Below are positions 60,016 to 64,000 of a stretch of DNA of 64,000 nucleotides, piece by piece. This DNA is from Austropuccinia psidii. Lineage: Eukaryota; Basidiomycota; Pucciniomycetes; Pucciniales; Sphaerophragmiaceae. Below the pieces are notes generated by a model that made no database searches, was not told the DNA's origin, and saw only the letters and a program-made list of their open reading frames with translations. The position numbers and the translations under genes were made by a program. The stretch lies in NCBI GenBank assembly GCA_023105745.1, contig JALGQZ010000001.1, forward strand, positions 57,679,437 to 57,743,436. Reading direction: 5' to 3'. The first letter of the stretch is position 1. Every line of letters starts with the position of its first letter.

Positions 60016-62020
60016 ATGACCACTAGAAGAGGTTCCCAATACTCCATCCAATCAGAGGAAACTGAACGCAGAAGTAGAATTGATCCCTCAAAAGGGAAAA
60101 GAAAGGGAAAAATCTCCAGTGGAACAGAACCCACACAAGGAAATGCCATATCCCAAAAGCAAGTCTCAAAAATTCTCATAATATCTGAGCCAGAGTTGGA
60201 ACTAAGTATGAGAGACTCCAAAAGGTACAAATCACCTTCAGAGGGCTCAAATAGACATATAAATGAGCCAGTAAAAACAGTAATAAACCATGTACAAGGA
60301 CAAGAATTGGTAAATGCTGCCACAAATCCAACCAGGAGTGATGAACTCCTGGCACATCCTGAAAATGCTTCTCAAAGAGGAGGAAATAGTGAGATACTTC
60401 AATGGATGGAATCCACTATCATCCAAAGCTCAGATCAAAAAGACAAAGGGTTATCATGCTAAAAAGAGGGGGAAAGGCAAGGAAGAAGCTCCAGTATCTT
60501 CTACTAGCAAGCCACAAGTCAACCAACCTCCCCAAAAAGGGAAGAAGAACAAGAAAAAGAACTGGAGAAAACCATATTCCCCAAGTTACAGGATTCCAAA
60601 AATCCAAAAAGATGCCATGGACAATGTCTTCAACATGGCAAGAACCTTGATGGAATTCAAGGACAAAGAGGAAAAAAGAATGAGACAACCCAATTTCCCA
60701 AATAAATAACTTTGTCTCCTGGTGTTTTCAATACTTTAACAGAAATCAAAAATAGTATTTTACCTCTACAAGACATTAAAAGTAGCTTATTATCTTTAAA
60801 AGAAGTAAATAATAGTCCACTATCTTTAAAACAAATTTTTGTACAGAATAAAAAATAAATTGACAGAATTAAATTTATGGTTGAAAATAATAAACCAAAA
60901 GTCTTAATTGACAATATTCAGAAATTAATACAAGGACAACAAGAGTTGTATAAATACATAAGAGATATGAACAAAAAAAACTTTTACAATCAATTATGAC
61001 ATGAGTATTTATAATCTGACAGAAAAATTAAACAAATTGAGCATTTCTGTTAAGAAATTGGAATAAAATTCTTCATCACATCAAAAATTACTTCTAGACA
61101 ATGTAGAGAAAATTGATGAAGCAAGAATGAATATTAAAGATGACATTAAAAGTGAAATAAGACTTATTACTGAGAAAATGGATAAAATAAATGAGGCTAA
61201 CCTAAATATTCCAAAGTTATAAACCCCATTTTCTCACATAAGAATTCTTGTTAAGTGAAAAGAGGGAATAAAAAATCCATGCATATCAGACTTGAGACAT
61301 CAAGATAACAATCAAGTGACAATGAAGGAAGCACCTTGACTAAAAGAATGGCCGAAATTCCCAGGTGAAGGTGAATATGACCATATTTCATTCATTAAAA
61401 CAACTGAAATTCAACAAGAGTATTATGCCATACCAGATGAATTAATCACTGCCAGATTACATTCATTATTTGAAAAATCTGAAAAGAGATGGTATTATGG
61501 CATATGACAAACAAATAGCAGAAATACCTGGTCTTGGTGTAAAAATGAAATCATCACCCTGTGGGAAAATTATTTCTGGAGGTACAAAATAGAAAATTCA
61601 TTTGAAAATTTCTTCTTTGACCCACATAAGGATAAACCTCTGACTTGGTTCTTAAAAGAAATTGAAATATTAAATGCACTATACTCAGAAATTTTACAAA
61701 AATGGTGCATATGAAGATACTCAAAAAATGTGGAGGAGAACTGGAACATGCACTGAGGAGAAGTTTCATAGAGACATTCTCTACATAAGAGTACATTAAT
61801 GCACTATAGGACATAGTGACAAGAACCAAAATTGGCAGAACATGGAAAAAATTGGATAGTAAAATTCCAAATGAACCATTTATTAAGAAGGATAAACCAA
61901 GAGAACCTTTCAAACCCAATAAAATCATAATCAATGAGCAAAGAAAATGCCATAAATGTGGTGGTATTGGAAACTTAGTCAATAATTGCCTCAAAAAGGC
62001 AAAAAAATGAAATTTCAGAA
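60016..62020 (+). mobile_element. Gypsy relic 2: gag remains with zinc knuckle
   Basis: 60016-60462 starts with a basic MTTRRGSQY segment and is continued in the +1 frame to 60709, so a frameshift lies near 60460. A lysine/asparagine-rich coiled-coil part follows in broken frames. The nucleocapsid-type knuckle at about 61948 reads CHKCGGIGNLVNNC: the zinc-binding His of the CCHC pattern is Asn. Inactive. Confidence 0.8.
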
Positions 62021-62878
62021 ACAGAAGACCACAATGATAAAGAAGATGAATCTGATTCAGAAATAGAAACTGAAGAAACAGAAACTTCTGAGAGTGATGA
62101 AATTAACATAATTAATGAACAAATTGATAATATTGATTCAATATATGTAGTAATGGATGTAAATTCAAACTTGCCACAAGTTGGAACATCTGACACAAGC
62201 CTGAAAAACATACAATATTCCAAGCTGCATAGAACCAATCCTGATAAAGGAATGGGATATACATTTGGAAAGTAAAGTATAAGTATTGTCATGGTTGAAA
62301 ACCAAGAGGAAAAAGTAAACCTGGACACATGAGCATACTGCACATGTGCTGGCAACAGTGACTTGAAAACAATTATGCCATATTGTGAAGAAAACCTTAT
62401 ACCAATAAAAGGGGTTAAATTTAGTAGTGCAAGTGAAAGCATGAAGCCACTTGGAATAATTGACTTAACATTAATGTTTCCACACCCTTCCCAATGTATA
62501 AGAGTGAAAGTAGAATTTGTAGTAATAAACAACTGTACTAGTAACCATTTTATACTAGGAAATTACTACTTGTAAATCTATGGCATAGATATCTCTAGCC
62601 AAAAAGACATATATTTTACCATAGGAGAAAATAAAAGACAGAAATTTGGTTTCCTAAACAATGAGAAACAAATTACTGTAATAAAGAATGAAGAGCCAAA
62701 CCCAGAAAAGCATTCATTCATAAGTGAACAACTTACTGAGGCAGAATTCAATCAAGAATTAACAGAAAAAATAAAAGAAAAGTTGATTTCCCTCTTATTT
62801 AAATAGAGAAATTCCTTTTCAACTGATAAAGAACCATTAGGTGCAATAATTGGACATGAGGTAGAAATTATTCTTAAT
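62021..62878 (+). mobile_element. Gypsy relic 2: protease region remains
   Basis: The aspartic protease active site is visible near 62316 as VNLDT followed by a stop and AYC, so the Gly of D-T-G has become a stop. 62363-62575 continues the protease-like fold (FSSASESMKPLGI, TSNHFILGN). Confidence 0.75.
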
Positions 62879-63559
62879 TTGGAAAAACCTTATCCACTTC
62901 TACTAAGAAGGCCAGCTTACCTAGCCAGCCCAAGAGTTAGAGAATCCTTGGAGGTACACATTAAAGAGTTAATGGACCTTGGAGAGTTGAGACAAGTAGG
63001 ACATAATAAACAGGTAGAAGTCACTACACCTCTCAGTATAACTTGGCACAATGGAAAATCCAGGATAGTAGGGTACTTTAGGGCTTTAAACACCTATACT
63101 ATCCCTGACAGATATCCAATACCCAGAATCCATGAGGCATTAACACAATTTTTTCAGGCTAAGCTCATTACAGCCATCAATTCTCTAAAGGGCTTTCACC
63201 AAGATGTCCTAACAGACAAAGCCAGAAAAATATTGAGGATAATAGTCCACTGTGGGATATATGAATATCTAAGGATGGAATTTGATATTAAGAATGCACA
63301 TTCGTATTGTCAGAGAATGATGAACACCATATTTCCTGAAGGATTATTGGAAGGATGGTTAATCATCTATATTTATTATATCATAGTTTGCTCAGAAACT
63401 TGGGAAAATCACTTAAAAATACTGGAAAGAGTCTTACAAAAGATATTTCAAGTAAATATGAAAATTTCCTTGAAAAAATGTCACTTTGCATATAATGAAC
63501 TAAAAGCACTGGGAAATGTTGTATCTGGATTAAGCTTGGGAATAGACAAAAAAAAGTAG
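62879..63559 (+). mobile_element. Gypsy relic 2: reverse transcriptase, open but catalytically dead
   Basis: A 226-codon ORF aligns end to end with gypsy RT (motifs [55 protein letters not shown] in near form). The polymerase aspartates are replaced: the Asp of the A-motif is Asn (TAINSLKG), the YIDD box reads YIYY, and the Asp before FRALN is Tyr. The frame nonetheless stays open. Confidence 0.9.
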
Positions 63560-64000
63560 CAGAAGTACTACTAAAGCCAATGCCCCAAACCAAGAAAGTA
63601 ATGAAATCATTTCTAGGATTTTCTGGATATCACATGCAGCATATAAAGGACTTTGCAAAAATTTCCAAACCCTTATATAAGCTCTTTGACAAACAGACAG
63701 TCTATTAAATGACTGAAGAAAGGGAAAAAGCATATGAGGAATTGAAAAATTCCCTCACAAATGCCCCATTTCTTCTAAAACCAGATTGGAAACTAACTTT
63801 CAAACTGTACATTGATTCTTGTGGAGAAGGATTAGGTGATGCACTAAAACAGACACAAATTGTTAATGAAAAACCTTTTGAGGGACCAATTTTCTTTATT
63901 TCAAGACAAATTAAATCAACAGAAGCAATATATGGACAAATCCAAATGGAATTTCTTTGCTTGGTGTGGGCTCTAGACAAATTGCAATACTATTTGGATG
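63560..64000 (+). mobile_element. Gypsy relic 2: RT thumb and start of RNase H, cut by the window edge
   Basis: After a stop at 63557-63559 the translation continues in another frame with a [12 protein letters not shown] block and then the RNase H start [11 protein letters not shown] (first catalytic Asp present). The integrase and 3' LTR would lie beyond the window. Confidence 0.85.

Noticed and set aside
1..64000. CRISPR array or prokaryotic operons
   Set aside because: Spliceosomal introns, LTR retroelements and tandem arrays without spacers show eukaryotic DNA.

Overview
The window is eukaryotic nuclear DNA from a basidiomycete, most likely a rust fungus (Pucciniales). My best guess is a giant-genome rust such as Austropuccinia psidii. 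This rests on introns of 41-110 nt with GT-AG ends, an expanded Tet-like oxygenase family member, a Plavaka/Tnp2-type transposase, a proline-rich Zn2Cys6-like protein family that I recognise from rusts, and large, decayed, AT-rich Ty3/gypsy elements. The species name is an inference. No rRNA, tRNA or CRISPR was recognised.

Layout. (1) 1-16.9 kb has moderate GC and keeps CpG. It holds accessory or transposon-type genes: a two-exon TET/JBP-like 2-oxoglutarate dioxygenase (311-1655), a 40-bp minisatellite, a reverse-strand four-exon proline-rich protein, a hairpin-rich repeat block, and a three-gene module. The module is a six-exon RING-less SNF2 ATPase (7202-9768), convergent with a three-exon protein of unknown function (9941-12002), which is divergent from a Plavaka/CACTA Tnp2-like transposase (12963-16122, apparently frameshifted). 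Four copies of one ~26-bp palindrome mark these genes. (2) 17-46 kb is an AT-rich, CpG-depleted desert built from a dead Ty3/gypsy element (pol relics 22.5-27.2 kb), a nested solo LTR (23972-25702), a second LTR copy swollen by tandem repeats (28513-32287), a foldback/MITE element (37761-38180) and a 7x30-bp array. (3) 46.4-50.9 kb is a normal-composition island with a decayed copia gag fragment and one intact 13-exon secreted lysophospholipase (phospholipase B) gene, 586 aa by my splice model. This is the only clear host gene. (4) 51-57 kb is AT-rich desert. (5) 57.3-64 kb is the 5' LTR and the gag-protease-RT-RNase H part of a second dead gypsy element that runs off the window.

How it fits together. 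TET/JBP dioxygenases in fungi are known to be expanded and linked to DNA transposons (KDZ and relatives). Here a TET-like gene, a SNF2 remodeller, an unknown protein and a Plavaka transposase lie within 16 kb and share a recurrent palindrome. Next to them are retroelements that have lost almost all CpG, as expected from methyl-cytosine deamination. A link between the module and methylation is my inference, not shown by the sequence. All splice models were made by eye from frame, splice signals and family motifs.
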